A DNA stretch of 64,000 bases, taken from Kamptonema formosum PCC 10802. GTDB lineage: Bacteria; Cyanobacteriota; Cyanobacteriia; Cyanobacteriales; Oscillatoriaceae. Shown here piece after piece: positions 35,612 through 44,872 of the stretch (positions within the stretch are counted from its first letter, which is position 1; each line of letters starts with the position of its first letter). Below the pieces are notes generated by a model. That model made no database searches. It was not told where the DNA came from and was given only the letters and a program-made list of their open reading frames with translations. The position numbers were made by a program, and so were the translations under genes. The stretch spans positions 3,175,840 through 3,239,839 of the forward strand of contig NZ_KB235948.1 in NCBI RefSeq assembly GCF_000332335.1, written 5' to 3'.

Positions 35612-37855
35612 ATGCAATCTGTAAAAAATCTATTCAACCCAAACAAAAAACCAAAATACTACAACACTCGCGCTAAAACTCCGACTGTATTGCAGATGGA
35701 AGCTACTGAGTGCGGGGCGGCGGCTTTGGGGATTGTACTCAGCTATTACGGGCGAATTGTGTCTTTGCCGGAACTGCGAATTAGTTGCGGCGTCTCTCGC
35801 GATGGTTCTAACGCTTTGAACCTGATTAAGGCGGCTCGCAGCTACGGAATGGTGGCGAAGGGCTTAAAGAAGGAAATCGAACCTCTGCAAGAGTTAAAGC
35901 CGCCTTATATCGTGTTTTGGAATTTTAATCACTTTCTGGTGGTGGAGGGGTTTGTCGGGAATCGCGTCTGGCTCAACGATCCGGCAACAGGTCCCCGCAG
36001 TGTGACGATGGAGGAGTTTGACGAGAGCTATACCGGCGTTGTCTTGGTGATGGAACCGGGGCCAGATTTTGAAAAAGGCGGGCGCAATCCCAGTATTGTT
36101 AGGGCTTTATATTCTCGCCTGAAGAATTCCTGGAAGGAACTGCTGTTTTGTGTTATAATTGGGTTTCTGTTGGTGATTCCCAGTTTGGCGCTGGCGGCTA
36201 TGAGCCAGGTGTTTGTCGATAGCGTGCTGATTCAAAGGCGCTACGAGTGGCTGAAACCTGTGTTGCTGGCGATGGGAGGGCTGGCACTGGTGCAAGCGGC
36301 GATGAGTTTTGTGCAGTTGCGCAAGCTGAGATACTTGAATTTGCGCTTGTCCATCAGCATGACGGGGCAATTTTTCTGGCATATATTGCACTTGCCGGTG
36401 AGTTTCTACGCCCAGCGTTTCGCGGGATAAATTAGCAGTCGGATTGGGATTAATAATAAAGTTGCCCGGGTGCTGTCGGGGCAGTTGGCGAGAACGGCAA
36501 TCGATGCTGTGATGGTGTTTTTCTATGGGGCGGCGATGCTGGCTTATGACTGGGTGCTGACTTTAATCGGTGTGGCGGCGATTGCGGTTAATATAACTTT
36601 TGTTCAGCTTATGGCCCGCCAGTGGAAGGATTTAAGTTTGCGGCTGTCTTACGATAGCGGCAAGCTGGCGGGGGTGGAAATTGCGGCGCTGCAAAGTATT
36701 GAAACGATTAAGGCGGGGGGGCTGGAGTCGGATTATTTCGCTCGCTGGGCGGGATATTACTCGAAAGTAACTACAGCCCAGCAAGAAATGAGGCAAAATC
36801 AGCAGTGGCTATCCCTGCTGCCGCCGCTGATGTCGTCTCTGAGTTCGATGGCGCTGCTGGTGGTTGGGGGGTTGCGGGTGATTGACGGACATTTGACAAT
36901 TGGCATGCTAATTGCTTTTCAGGGGTTGATGAGCCGGTTTCAAGAGCCGGTGAATACTTTGGTGGGGTTGGCGACGACAATTCAAAACCTGGATGGGGAT
37001 ATGAAACGGTTGGATGACGTGCTGCGCCACCCCACCGATCCGGCGCTGGATGTGGGGGAGGGTTCGCCAACTATCCACGCTACAGCAGATATTTCCGCTC
37101 AATCCGCCCCGACTTGGCCCGCAGACCGCTATCGCTTGCAGGGATATGTGGAACTGAGCAATATCACTTTTGGCTACAGTCGGGTGGATGCGCCGCTGAT
37201 TGAAAATTTCAGCTGCACGCTGCAACCGGGACAGCGGGTGGCCTTTGTGGGCAGCAGCGGTTCGGGCAAGTCCACGCTGTCGAAACTGGTGACTGGGCTT
37301 TACGCACCTTGGGAGGGCGAGATTTTGTTCGATGGGGTGAGTCGGCAGCAGATTCCCCGTCCGGTGATGGCCAATTCTCTGGCGATGGTGGAGCAGGAGA
37401 TTTTTCTATTTGAGGGGACGGTGAGGGAGAATTTGACGCTGTGGGATGAGACGATTCCCGATGAGCAGTTAATGAGGGCGTGTCGGGATGCGGCGATTCT
37501 GGATGTGGTGATGGCGATGCCGGGGGGGTTGAATGGCAAGTTGCTGGAAGGTGGGGCCAATTTGAGTGGGGGACAGCGGCAGCGGTTGGAGATTGCTCGC
37601 GCTTTGGTGAACAATCCGGCGATTCTGGTGATGGATGAGGCGACTTCGGCGCTGGATGCGGAGACGGAGAAGCGGATAGATAGGAATCTGCGGCGGCGCG
37701 GGTGCACTTGCATTATTGTGGCCCACCGGCTGAGCACGATTCGGGATTGCGATGAGATTGTGGTGCTGGAAGGGGGGAAGGTGGTGCAGCGGGGAACGCA
37801 TGAGGAAATGAAGGGATGCGATGGCCCTTATGCGCGGTTGATTGGGGCTTCGTGA
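35612..37855 (+). pseudogene. NHLM C39-peptidase/ABC exporter split by one in-frame stop
   Basis: From the ATG at 35612 (MQSVKNLFNPNKKPKYYNTR) this is a peptidase-containing ABC exporter (PCAT), which cuts double-glycine leaders and exports the core. The C39 domain has C34 (QMEATECGAAALG), H107 (FWNFNHFLVVEG) and D123 (LNDPATGPR). A six-helix membrane domain and an ATPase follow with Walker A GSSGSGKST near 547, LSGGQRQRLE near 650 and Walker B ILVMDEATSALD. Codon 273 is TAA (36428-36430), exactly in the motif RFAGEISSRIG-like, so GAA changed to TAA. The frame then runs intact to 37855. The second half has a GTG at 36470 but would lack a full membrane domain. Readthrough, suppression, true loss or sequence error are all possible. 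Confidence 0.9.
36428..36430 (+). other. Premature TAA codon in the exporter gene
   Basis: TTC GCG GGA TAA ATT AGC AGT CGG: the frame upstream and downstream is the same and both encode conserved exporter sequence. One G-to-T change in GAA explains it. Confidence 0.9.
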
Positions 37856-38167
37856 TTTTATGGAGATATTGAGGGCGTTGTGTGAAGTTGCGGTAAAGTT
37901 CCAGAACGCTCATCCGGCGTGAAATCCTCGTGAGAGTCAGGTAGGAGAGGGGTTTTCATCTATGTAAAGTTTTTGTGAAGATGAAAAGTGCTTCGGAAGA
38001 ACAGGGAACAGCCGGGTTGGGGCCGGCGGTTACTCAATAAAAATACTTAGGTTTGGCGAAGTTTCTGTAGGGAAAAGTTCAGTGAATTTACTGTTGTCGG
38101 GGGGGGGGAGCAGCCATAATTGGATGAACAACTCAAAAATAAATTCCATCCCACATAAGGACAAAAC
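37856..38167. promoter_or_regulatory. Leader region of the precursor-peptide gene
   Basis: Some 310 bases between the exporter and the precursor gene. It holds a run of at least ten G at about 38098-38108 and AAGGA (38157-38161) as the precursor's ribosome site. The precursor promoter is expected here because it has its own terminator, but no -35/-10 pair is convincing. Confidence 0.4.
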
Positions 38168-38290
38168 ATGAAAGCACGCAATTCTAAAATCGAACAAAAG
38201 AACCTGTCAGCTAAAGAAGCCCAAGTAGAAGAGCTGTCGGAAGACCAGTTGGCAGCAGTTTCGGGCGGTGCCGCCCCTGGTCACTTATGA
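38168..38290 (+). CDS. Double-glycine precursor peptide, 40 aa, six-residue core
   Basis: A small gene too short for most ORF callers. The 40 codons begin MKARNSKIEQKNLSAKEAQ and end with VEELSEDQLAAVSGG followed by AAPGHL and TGA. The ELSEDQLAAVSGG part is a classical double-glycine leader: conserved E, L, L, V at the usual spacing before GG, recognised and cut by C39 peptidases. A C39 exporter and its adaptor lie directly upstream on the same strand. AAGGA lies 6 bases before the ATG, and a strong terminator follows within 30 bp. The predicted product has only six residues, far shorter than typical bacteriocins, and no modification enzyme is nearby. A signalling or matrix peptide seems more likely than an antibiotic; this is inference. 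Confidence 0.85.
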   Translation: MKARNSKIEQKNLSAKEAQVEELSEDQLAAVSGGAAPGHL

Positions 38291-38316
38291 TGATCCACAC
38301 GATAGCATAATATTAA

Positions 38317-38358
38317 ATCATCCCCAAGGCTTTTGTCAAGGACTTGGGGGTGATTTTT
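38317..38358 (+). terminator. Rho-independent terminator after the precursor gene
   Basis: A 12-bp stem ATCATCCCCAAG / CTTGGGGGTGAT (one G-T pair) with a 14-base loop, followed by TTTTT, 26 bp past the precursor stop codon. Confidence 0.9.
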
Positions 38359-38688
38359 AATTTCCCCCCCTCCCTTTCCCATACTGGGCACTCCCCGATG
38401 CGCCACTTGTGGATTCCCGCATTCGCGGGAATGACATCCCTTTGTAGAATAAGTCATATTATGAACGGTTGCGACGGCATTGTAGAGATACGCGATATAG
38501 CGGTTCTCAGTTTGATGTACTTATGGTACATAAACCCGATTTCGTAGTGCCGGTGGCACTGTGCCCGCCCCTGCCGTTAGCGTAGCGGCTCCGTTAGGAG
38601 CGGTTTCTCCTTAGCACACTAATCTGAGAGACGCGATAAATCGCGTCTCTACAAGAGTTTTGCAATAAGGATGCCACCGGAATTGATA
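38359..38688. other. Gap with dispersed repeats
   Basis: About 330 bases, no gene. 38409-38435 is the palindromic word GGATTCCCGCATTCGCGGGA followed by ATGACA. 38627-38653 (GAGACGCGATAAATCGCGTC then TCTAC) is a further common cyanobacterial hairpin word. Confidence 0.55.
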
Positions 38689-39108
38689 TCAGAGATTGAA
38701 CCAATTTTCAATTTTAAGATTTTCAAACCCCGCATAATCGACAACGTTGTTTGTTACCAACGTCAAATTATTTACCCGAGCGATAGCTGCGATTTGTCCA
38801 TCTGCGTACCCCGGAGTTTTGCCGATTGCTGTCAGTCTGGCTCGTTCGCTCGCGAACCACTCAGCCGCTGCCATATCATAGGGGAGGATAGGAATTTTTT
38901 GTTTGACTTCTCTCAATAAATAGGCTTCAATAATCAGGCGTTTATTTGACTCGACTGGTAGGCGATAACAGCCAAATAACAATTCATGGAAGACAACTGT
39001 GGCGGTGGCGATCGCGCCCGATTCTTGCTGTAGCATCCTGAGAACGGCTGGATTTGGGCGAGGGCGCAGGGGTTCCGAGAGGATGTTAGTATCTAATAGA
39101 AAGCGCAT
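38689..39108 (-). CDS. VapC-type PIN-domain toxin
   Basis: A 139-residue PIN-domain ribonuclease from the ATG at 39108. The acidic metal-binding residues are visible at MRFLLDTNILSE (D6), a central E in FHELLFGCYRLP, PGYADGQIAAIA and TLVTNNVVDYAGF. It starts 4 bp after the stop codon of the antitoxin gene upstream, the normal operon layout of VapBC/PhD-PIN modules. Free toxin should cleave RNA and stop growth. The longer in-frame start at 39168 overlaps the antitoxin and is less likely. The module sits between the precursor gene and the second NHLM transporter gene, where it may stabilise the locus. Confidence 0.92.
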   Translation of the reverse strand: MRFLLDTNILSEPLRPRPNPAVLRMLQQESGAIATATVVFHELLFGCYRLPVESNKRLIIEAYLLREVKQKIPILPYDMAAAEWFASERARLTAIGKTPGYADGQIAAIARVNNLTLVTNNVVDYAGFENLKIENWFNL

Positions 39109-39112
39109 AAAT

Positions 39113-39391
39113 CTAAAAACTTGCCTCCCGTAATGGTGATTTATCCCGCACTCCAGCAAAAATTTCATCAGGGTTGATTTCTGCTGTCTCTACGTTATAT
39201 TCCTGCCGAAAATGTTCTAGGGATTCCCCAAAACCCTGGCTGCGCCGCAATTTTTCATATTCGGCAGCGGAAATAATCACAGCAATTTGTTTGCCTTGCC
39301 GAGTCACTTCAATGCTATCGCCTTGTTCGACTTCCTGAACAATTTTATTGAAGTTGACCGAAATTTCTTCGATTGAGTATTGAGCGGACAT
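39113..39391 (-). CDS. Phd/YefM-type antitoxin
   Basis: A 92-residue antitoxin. The N-terminal DNA-binding part MSAQYSIEEISVNFNKIVQE and VEQGDSIEVTRQGKQIAVI is characteristic of the Phd/YefM fold, with AEYEKLRR ending the conserved domain. The acidic C-terminus (AEINPDEIFAGVRDKSP) should wrap the partner toxin. It precedes the PIN-domain gene by 4 bp on the same strand and probably represses its own promoter as a complex with it. Confidence 0.92.
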   Translation of the reverse strand: MSAQYSIEEISVNFNKIVQEVEQGDSIEVTRQGKQIAVIISAAEYEKLRRSQGFGESLEHFRQEYNVETAEINPDEIFAGVRDKSPLREASF

Positions 39392-39687
39392 AAGTTATTA
39401 CCAGCATAGAAGTTGTTGCAGTTGCACCCGCGCTCCCGCGCTGCGGTGCAGGGGCGGTTTACTTGCTTTATTATAGCGTTTCTCAGATTAGTGTGCTACT
39501 GACCGGCACCCAGACAGGACTTACGCAGCGACCTTAATTGTGGTGCCGGTGACGAAGCACGCGTTCCCCACCCTACATATAGAGGCTTTGCGTAAGTCCT
39601 GCCAGAGTGAGACGAGCCGGTGCTTCTCACCGGCACCCATCATGGTGCGAGACGCGCCGGTGGAAGCACACTCCAGAAACCGGGGTT

Positions 39688-42426
39688 CTACATTATCTGT
39701 CGCGCCATCAAATCGGCAAACATTCCCGGCTGCGCCATCAATTCCTCAAAATTGCCTACCTGTACCACTTCCCCTGCTACAATAACATAAATGCGGTCGG
39801 CGTGGCGAATGGTACTGAGCCGGTGAGCCACCACAATGCGAGTCACTCGCAAACTATCCAAACTTTCGCTGACAGTCGCCTGCGTGCGATTGTCCAAAGC
39901 ACTCGTCGCCTCGTCAAAAATGAGAATTTTCGGTTTGAGAACTAGCGCTCGCGCGATTAACAGCCGCTGGCGCTGCCCGCCCGAAATATTCGTCCCGCCT
40001 TCCGAAATTACCGTGTGCATTCCCATCGGCATCTGCTCGATATCCTCGGCAAACCCCGCCATCTTCGCCGCTTCCCACGCTTCGTCGAACGTCACCAAAG
40101 CGCCGCCAGAAATATTATTAAAAATGGAACTGGTATTAATCCGCCCATCCTGCAACATCACCCCCAACTGCCGGCGCACCGCCAAAATATCCAACTCAGA
40201 AAGATCCTGACTGTCATAGTAAATCTTTCCCTCCTCCGGCTGCTCGAACCCCAACAGCAATCTCACAAGTGTTGATTTGCCACTGCCAGAAGGTCCCACC
40301 AAGGCGATAAATTCTCCCGGCTTAGCCTCGACTGTCACCTTATTGAGCGTTAAGGGCGCATCTTTCAGATAGCGGAAACTGACGCGCTCTAGCTTAACCG
40401 CACCCGCCAGCCTGCCGGGATCGGTTTTTCTGTCGTCAACCTCCGGTTTTTCCTCCAGAATCGGCTTGACTCGCTCCCAGATAATCGCAACTTGCATCAC
40501 ACTCACAAACGCGCCGCTCAAACCAGTAACCCCGCCCACAAAAGTGCCGAAAGCTGCATTGCAGGCCAAAAAAGTGCCGGTAGAAAAACCCGTCTGTCCT
40601 TGGGCTTGCGCTTGAGCAATAAGCGTCACACCCAGCCCGTAAAGTAAAATCGAACTAACCGTGGGCAAAAAAATATTAAATAGCGTCACGGCATCTTCTA
40701 TCGCTTCCGTACTGAGCATCAATTCCAGCTGAGATCCGAATTTTTTCGCCCAGTGAGAGAACGCCCGTTCCTCCGCATCCGCCACTCGCAGCTTCGACAC
40801 GCCGGCAATCAACTGCACCGTCAGCCCGAATATTTCACCGCTCATTTCTTGCATGGGAATCATCTTTTTGCGGGAGATAAAGAAAGAAAACAGTGTTATT
40901 GCCAGATTAACCGCCGCGATCGATAGCGCCACGAGCGCCAGTTGGAAACTGTAGAAAAACAGCAAACCCAAATTCAACAGGGCAAACAAACTGTTTAATA
41001 CAGTTGCCATCACGGTGTTGCTGAGGATTTGGTTGAGCTGCGCGATTCCAGAAACCCGCATTTGCAAGTCGCCGAGGATAAACTTGTGAAAGAAATTGGC
41101 CCGCAACTTCAGGAGCCGGTCCCAAGTTGCCGCCTGAGTCTGAATTTCTGCGATAGTTTGCAAGCGAATCGTGGCGACATTTTGCACTAAATCTAGCAGC
41201 GTGCTGCCAAAACTGACCGCCAGCAACCCCAAAGCGAGTTGAAAAATAAGTCCGCGATCTGCGCTGGGAATGGCCTGGTCGATTAAAATGCCGGTCGCCT
41301 GGGGAGTCAGCATTCCCAACACCGATACAAACGCCCCCAGCCCCAAAATTATTACTCCGTCCCGCAGCGTCCACCGAGTGGCAAACTTGAGGATATCCAG
41401 GGCTTTCAGCACCCGGTCTGGGAACGGGCGATAGAAAACAAAGGCGAGGGGAGAAATGAGTTGAGCGGTGTCCGCAGTCAGCGGGATGCGGCGCTGAGTT
41501 TCTGGGTCAAAAATTTCATAGCGGTTTCTGCCTCGTGGTAGAATAGCAACAGGAGCTTCACCTTCTAAAGTATAAGCCAAAATTGGGCCGCAATCGAACT
41601 GCCACCAGCTCCCCCGCAAAATTATCCGGCGGGTGCGAATTTTGGAGGCGCGGGCGATTGCGGAAAGCGGATCTTTCAACCGCTGGAGGTCTTCCGATTT
41701 TGCCGGCGGGTGAATCTCGATACCCATCGCCCGCCCCACCGCTCCCGCCGCCACCAATAGCGCCGTTCCTTCTTGGGAAAAATTCTCTTGTTTGCGGCGA
41801 AAAACAGCGGTGAGGTGGGAGAGCGCCCTTTCGCTGGCGGCTTCGTTGAGCTGCTGGCGGGAGCGCAACTGTTCGGCTTGCAACAGTTCTTCCTGTCTGT
41901 CGAGTTGGTGCAAACCGAGTAAAAAGTCGGAGTGGAATTGTTCCAAACGCTCGCTGAGAGACTCCCGCGCCTGTAGCTGTCCAGCCTCGATATTATTAAT
42001 AGTAATACCAGCCTCCCGCACAGCACCGGCGAGGCGCTCGCTCCACTCGCGCAAAGGCTGCAGGTCCAGCGCCTGCTCTATCCAATCTGACAGCGCCACC
42101 GGCACTAACTGCGTTTCTTCGTAAGCAACCGCAATCAGTTTGTGGGACTGACCCTCCCAAACCGGCGCTATTCCGAAAAGCACGTTCCCCGGACTGCCAT
42201 CGAACAGATAGCGCCTAGCTCCTTGGGGTGCGCCGCTGATAGTGGGGATGGCAAACACCGCCATTGTTCCTGATTTCACGACCCACACCGTATCGGGTGC
42301 GTCGAGGGGGAAAGGGGTGTTGCCGGTGCAATTAATTAATGCTATCATTCCGCTACTGACTCGGTTCCCATCTCTTGAGGTGTTAGCTTTTTTTGCTAGT
42401 CTGCATATTACCACAAATTCAATCAC
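39688..42426 (-). CDS. NHLM second ABC transporter (non-peptidase)
   Basis: A 912-residue protein of the second ATP-binding NHLM family. Residues 1-320 are a family-specific N-terminal region with no peptidase cysteine (includes QQLNEAASERALSHLTAVFR). Residues 330-620 form a six-helix membrane domain with a C39-like-dead region before it (EAPVAILPRGRNRYEIFDPE). The ATPase at about 680-912 has Walker A GPSGSGKST, signature ISGGQRQRL and Walker B ILIFDEATSALD. The GTG at 42426 is the longest start; the ATG at 42348 is an alternative. In typical NHLM loci it follows the peptidase transporter in one operon. Here it is on the opposite strand with the precursor and toxin genes in between, so the locus was rearranged. 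It may pair with the exporter as a heterodimer. Confidence 0.9.
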   Translation of the reverse strand: MIEFVVICRLAKKANTSRDGNRVSSGMIALINCTGNTPFPLDAPDTVWVVKSGTMAVFAIPTISGAPQGARRYLFDGSPGNVLFGIAPVWEGQSHKLIAVAYEETQLVPVALSDWIEQALDLQPLREWSERLAGAVREAGITINNIEAGQLQARESLSERLEQFHSDFLLGLHQLDRQEELLQAEQLRSRQQLNEAASERALSHLTAVFRRKQENFSQEGTALLVAAGAVGRAMGIEIHPPAKSEDLQRLKDPLSAIARASKIRTRRIILRGSWWQFDCGPILAYTLEGEAPVAILPRGRNRYEIFDPETQRRIPLTADTAQLISPLAFVFYRPFPDRVLKALDILKFATRWTLRDGVIILGLGAFVSVLGMLTPQATGILIDQAIPSADRGLIFQLALGLLAVSFGSTLLDLVQNVATIRLQTIAEIQTQAATWDRLLKLRANFFHKFILGDLQMRVSGIAQLNQILSNTVMATVLNSLFALLNLGLLFFYSFQLALVALSIAAVNLAITLFSFFISRKKMIPMQEMSGEIFGLTVQLIAGVSKLRVADAEERAFSHWAKKFGSQLELMLSTEAIEDAVTLFNIFLPTVSSILLYGLGVTLIAQAQAQGQTGFSTGTFLACNAAFGTFVGGVTGLSGAFVSVMQVAIIWERVKPILEEKPEVDDRKTDPGRLAGAVKLERVSFRYLKDAPLTLNKVTVEAKPGEFIALVGPSGSGKSTLVRLLLGFEQPEEGKIYYDSQDLSELDILAVRRQLGVMLQDGRINTSSIFNNISGGALVTFDEAWEAAKMAGFAEDIEQMPMGMHTVISEGGTNISGGQRQRLLIARALVLKPKILIFDEATSALDNRTQATVSESLDSLRVTRIVVAHRLSTIRHADRIYVIVAGEVVQVGNFEELMAQPGMFADLMARQIM

Positions 42427-43125
42427 TAAGAGGTCATTTAGCGCGGAAATGGACAGGCGGGACCTGTCCTACGTCTGGAAGGCGCAGGCGTCGAGAAGGC
42501 GGAACACCGGGGGAGCATCCCGTTTTTGCATTGGCAAGTGGGCCCAGGCGATTAGAAAGAGACTGTTGGCGAATTAACGGGGGGTTAGACCTCTGGCTAG
42601 TTGGCCAGGTTCCTGGCGATTGGAAATCGCGGCTATACAGACAAAGCCCGCCTTCGCGGGCTAAGAGTAGAGCGAGACTCTCACAATCTGCGCGGTTTTT
42701 TTCGAGGAAAGGAGAAGACAATGGTTCGCAGAAAGCTCCCCTCCCCGTTAACGGCTGCCGTTTATACACATCTTGGCTATGTGACGGCAGAAAAGCCCCT
42801 CACCCCCCCCAACCCCCCTCTCCCACAAGGGGGAGAGGGGGGAGAAAGAGGTTGTTCCAACTTCATGGAAAATTGGGCTCAGAGGGATTTGTGTATAAGC
42901 CGTAGCCCGTTAACGGGGAGGGGTTGGGGGTGGGGTAAAACCCCCTATCAATTCGCCAACACTATCTTAGAAATCGCGGCTATACAGACAAAGCCCGCCT
43001 ACGCGGGCTAAAGAAAGAGGCGGGTAAACTTTCTTATGTCGGACGGAAAGCGGGAATACAAAAGTGGGATGCTCCCGAGCACCGGCGTCTCGCCTGCGCA
43101 CCTTCGCCCCTCTCGCACAGGGGGG
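42427..43125. other. Gene-free composite of inverted and direct repeats
   Basis: About 700 bases, no gene. AAATCGCGGCTATACAGACA then AAGCCCGCC(T) occurs twice in the same direction (42624 and 42971). CTGTTGGCGAATT (42562) is matched inverted by AATTCGCCAACA (42950). CCCCTCCCCGTTAACGG (42739) is matched inverted by CCGTTAACGGGGAGGGG (42908). The nesting suggests stacked small elements. Confidence 0.7.
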
Positions 43126-44637
43126 TTACTTTTCCGTAAACCGCCAAACCCCATCCCAATTTTCAGGCGCACCTCGCTCTAACAGGTAATTCGCCCGACT
43201 CAGATAAAGCTCGGCTGTTTTATCAGCATCATTCACCGCCAAAACCTGTTCAAAATAAAATTTTGCCTTCTCAAATGCCCCTTGGCGATATAAGTCTATC
43301 CCCCGCTCCAGAGCCGGCTGAGTTTGCAGTTTTAACTGTCTAACTCCCTCAAGTTCAGCATCCAGGACTTCATAAACCGAGAGGGGTTCATTTCTCCCCT
43401 TAACAACCACTCGATCCAGAAACCGGATTTGATACTGTTCAGCGTTGCTGAGATTCCGCAGCGCCTGCTCGGAAATCAGCAGAGACACGCCATAAAACTT
43501 GGTCAGCCCTTCCAAGCGAGCGGTGAGATTGACATTATCGGATAAAGCGTCTCCCTCCATGCGGTTTTCCTCTCCCACCATCCCCAACATCATGTGCCCG
43601 ACATGGATGCCCATCCCGACTTTCAGGGGCAAGTAGCCTTTCTTTTCCCGCGCTATATTATACTCGTGAACTCGCCGCTGTTGGGCAACACCGGCAGCAA
43701 CCGCATCATCCGCACCCTCAGGAAAAACCGCCATAATCCCATCCCCCAGAAATTTGACGATAATCCCATAATTATTGCGAATCTCCGGACCGACACGTTT
43801 GAGGTAGGCGTTGACAAAATCGAAGTTTTCCTTGGGAGTCATCCCTTCAGCCAGGGTAGTGAAGGAACGAATATCGCTGAACATCACCGCCATGATCTTG
43901 CTGACGTGATCGCCGAGCTTAACATCCGTAATGCTTTCCTTGCGGAGAAAGCCCAGGTATTCGTGAGGCACAAACCGCCCGTAAGCTTTCAGCAGAGATT
44001 CTTGCTGGAGGTTCGCATTTCTTAGCTCTTTCTCCCGCGCTTTAACGGTTTGAACCATCTGGGTGAACACCCTTGCCAGCTGTCCCAGTTCGTCGCTGCG
44101 TTTAGCGACTTCCGCCAGAAGATCGGGTTGAAACGCATCTCGCTCCACCTCTGCTGCAGCCGTCGTCACCTTACCTACTTGCTCGATGTAGGCGGCTTGA
44201 CGCAGAATTTCCGCCTTGAAGAGAGCTTCAGCTTCCTGTCGTTTAAGAAAGTTTATATAAGCTTTGGAGTGATAGCGGATGCGGGCGACCAGCTCCACAC
44301 GGTCAGGCAGTTTTACCAAATAGTCATTTGCCCCCAGGGCAAACGCTTTTGCTTTGATAACCGGCTCTTCCTTGCTGGAGATCACAATCAGCGGTATATT
44401 AGAGGTAGGCACGTCTTTGGCTCGCAGGTACTTCACCAGCAGCAACCCTTCCATTTGCGGCATTACCAGGTCTTGCAGGATAACGGTGGGCTTGCATTCT
44501 TTGGCTGCCTTGAGCGCTTTGGTGGGGTCATTACAGTAATGAAAGACGATATCCGCTTCCGGTTTTAGCATCCGGCCAATCGCTTCACCAATAATCGATT
44601 GGTCGTCAATCAGTAAAACGGTTATTTGCTCGTCCAT
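43126..44637 (-). CDS. Receiver-class III nucleotide cyclase, output of the chemosensory cluster
   Basis: A 503-residue protein from the ATG at 44637 (MDEQITVLLIDDQSIIGEAI). The receiver domain has the phospho-acceptor D56 (ILQDLVMPQMEG) and its conserved lysine in IVISSKEEPVIK. A helical/HAMP-like linker (about 185-225, RSDELGQLARVFTQMVQTVK) precedes a class III cyclase near 245-420: metal-binding MFSDIRSFTTL and FLGDGIMAVFPEG. A TPR-like tail follows (ALERGIDLYRQGAFEKAKFYFEQVL). It makes cAMP or cGMP; specificity residues cannot be assigned safely. It is the last gene of a Wsp-like cluster, where Pseudomonas has a receiver-GGDEF protein, so it probably takes phosphate from the CheA hybrid. 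A gap of about 235 bp with a 61-bp tandem repeat separates it from cheB. Confidence 0.92.
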   Translation of the reverse strand: MDEQITVLLIDDQSIIGEAIGRMLKPEADIVFHYCNDPTKALKAAKECKPTVILQDLVMPQMEGLLLVKYLRAKDVPTSNIPLIVISSKEEPVIKAKAFALGANDYLVKLPDRVELVARIRYHSKAYINFLKRQEAEALFKAEILRQAAYIEQVGKVTTAAAEVERDAFQPDLLAEVAKRSDELGQLARVFTQMVQTVKAREKELRNANLQQESLLKAYGRFVPHEYLGFLRKESITDVKLGDHVSKIMAVMFSDIRSFTTLAEGMTPKENFDFVNAYLKRVGPEIRNNYGIIVKFLGDGIMAVFPEGADDAVAAGVAQQRRVHEYNIAREKKGYLPLKVGMGIHVGHMMLGMVGEENRMEGDALSDNVNLTARLEGLTKFYGVSLLISEQALRNLSNAEQYQIRFLDRVVVKGRNEPLSVYEVLDAELEGVRQLKLQTQPALERGIDLYRQGAFEKAKFYFEQVLAVNDADKTAELYLSRANYLLERGAPENWDGVWRFTEK

Positions 44638-44682
44638 AACAGTTATAATAGGTGGGGCAGGAAGAACAGAAACATGTCCGTC

Positions 44683-44833
44683 GGTGGGGCTAAAGCCCAA
44701 CTACAAACCTTTTTAAGTCAGGACCGACCTAATTAGGCTCGCGGGTGGGGCTAAAGCCCAACTACAAACCTTTTTAAGTCAGAACCGACCTAATGAGGCT
44801 CGCAGGTGGGGCTAAAGCCCAACTACAAACCTC
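44683..44833. repeat. 61-bp tandem repeat between cheB and the cyclase gene
   Basis: Units start at 44683, 44744 and 44805 (GGTGGGGCTAAAGCCCAACT then ACAAACC, followed in full units by AAGTCAG(G/A)ACCGACCTAA). The TTGGGCTTTAGCCCAA-type core of each can form a hairpin. The array lies inside the cluster and may affect expression of the cyclase relative to cheB. Confidence 0.88.
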
Positions 44834-44872
44834 CTTGGCGGTTCATTATTAAACATGCTGCATGCTAGCAAC

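Noticed and set aside
37981-38040. 19-codon frame upstream of the precursor gene, considered as a second precursor
   Set aside because: No leader pattern, no double glycine, weak ribosome site.
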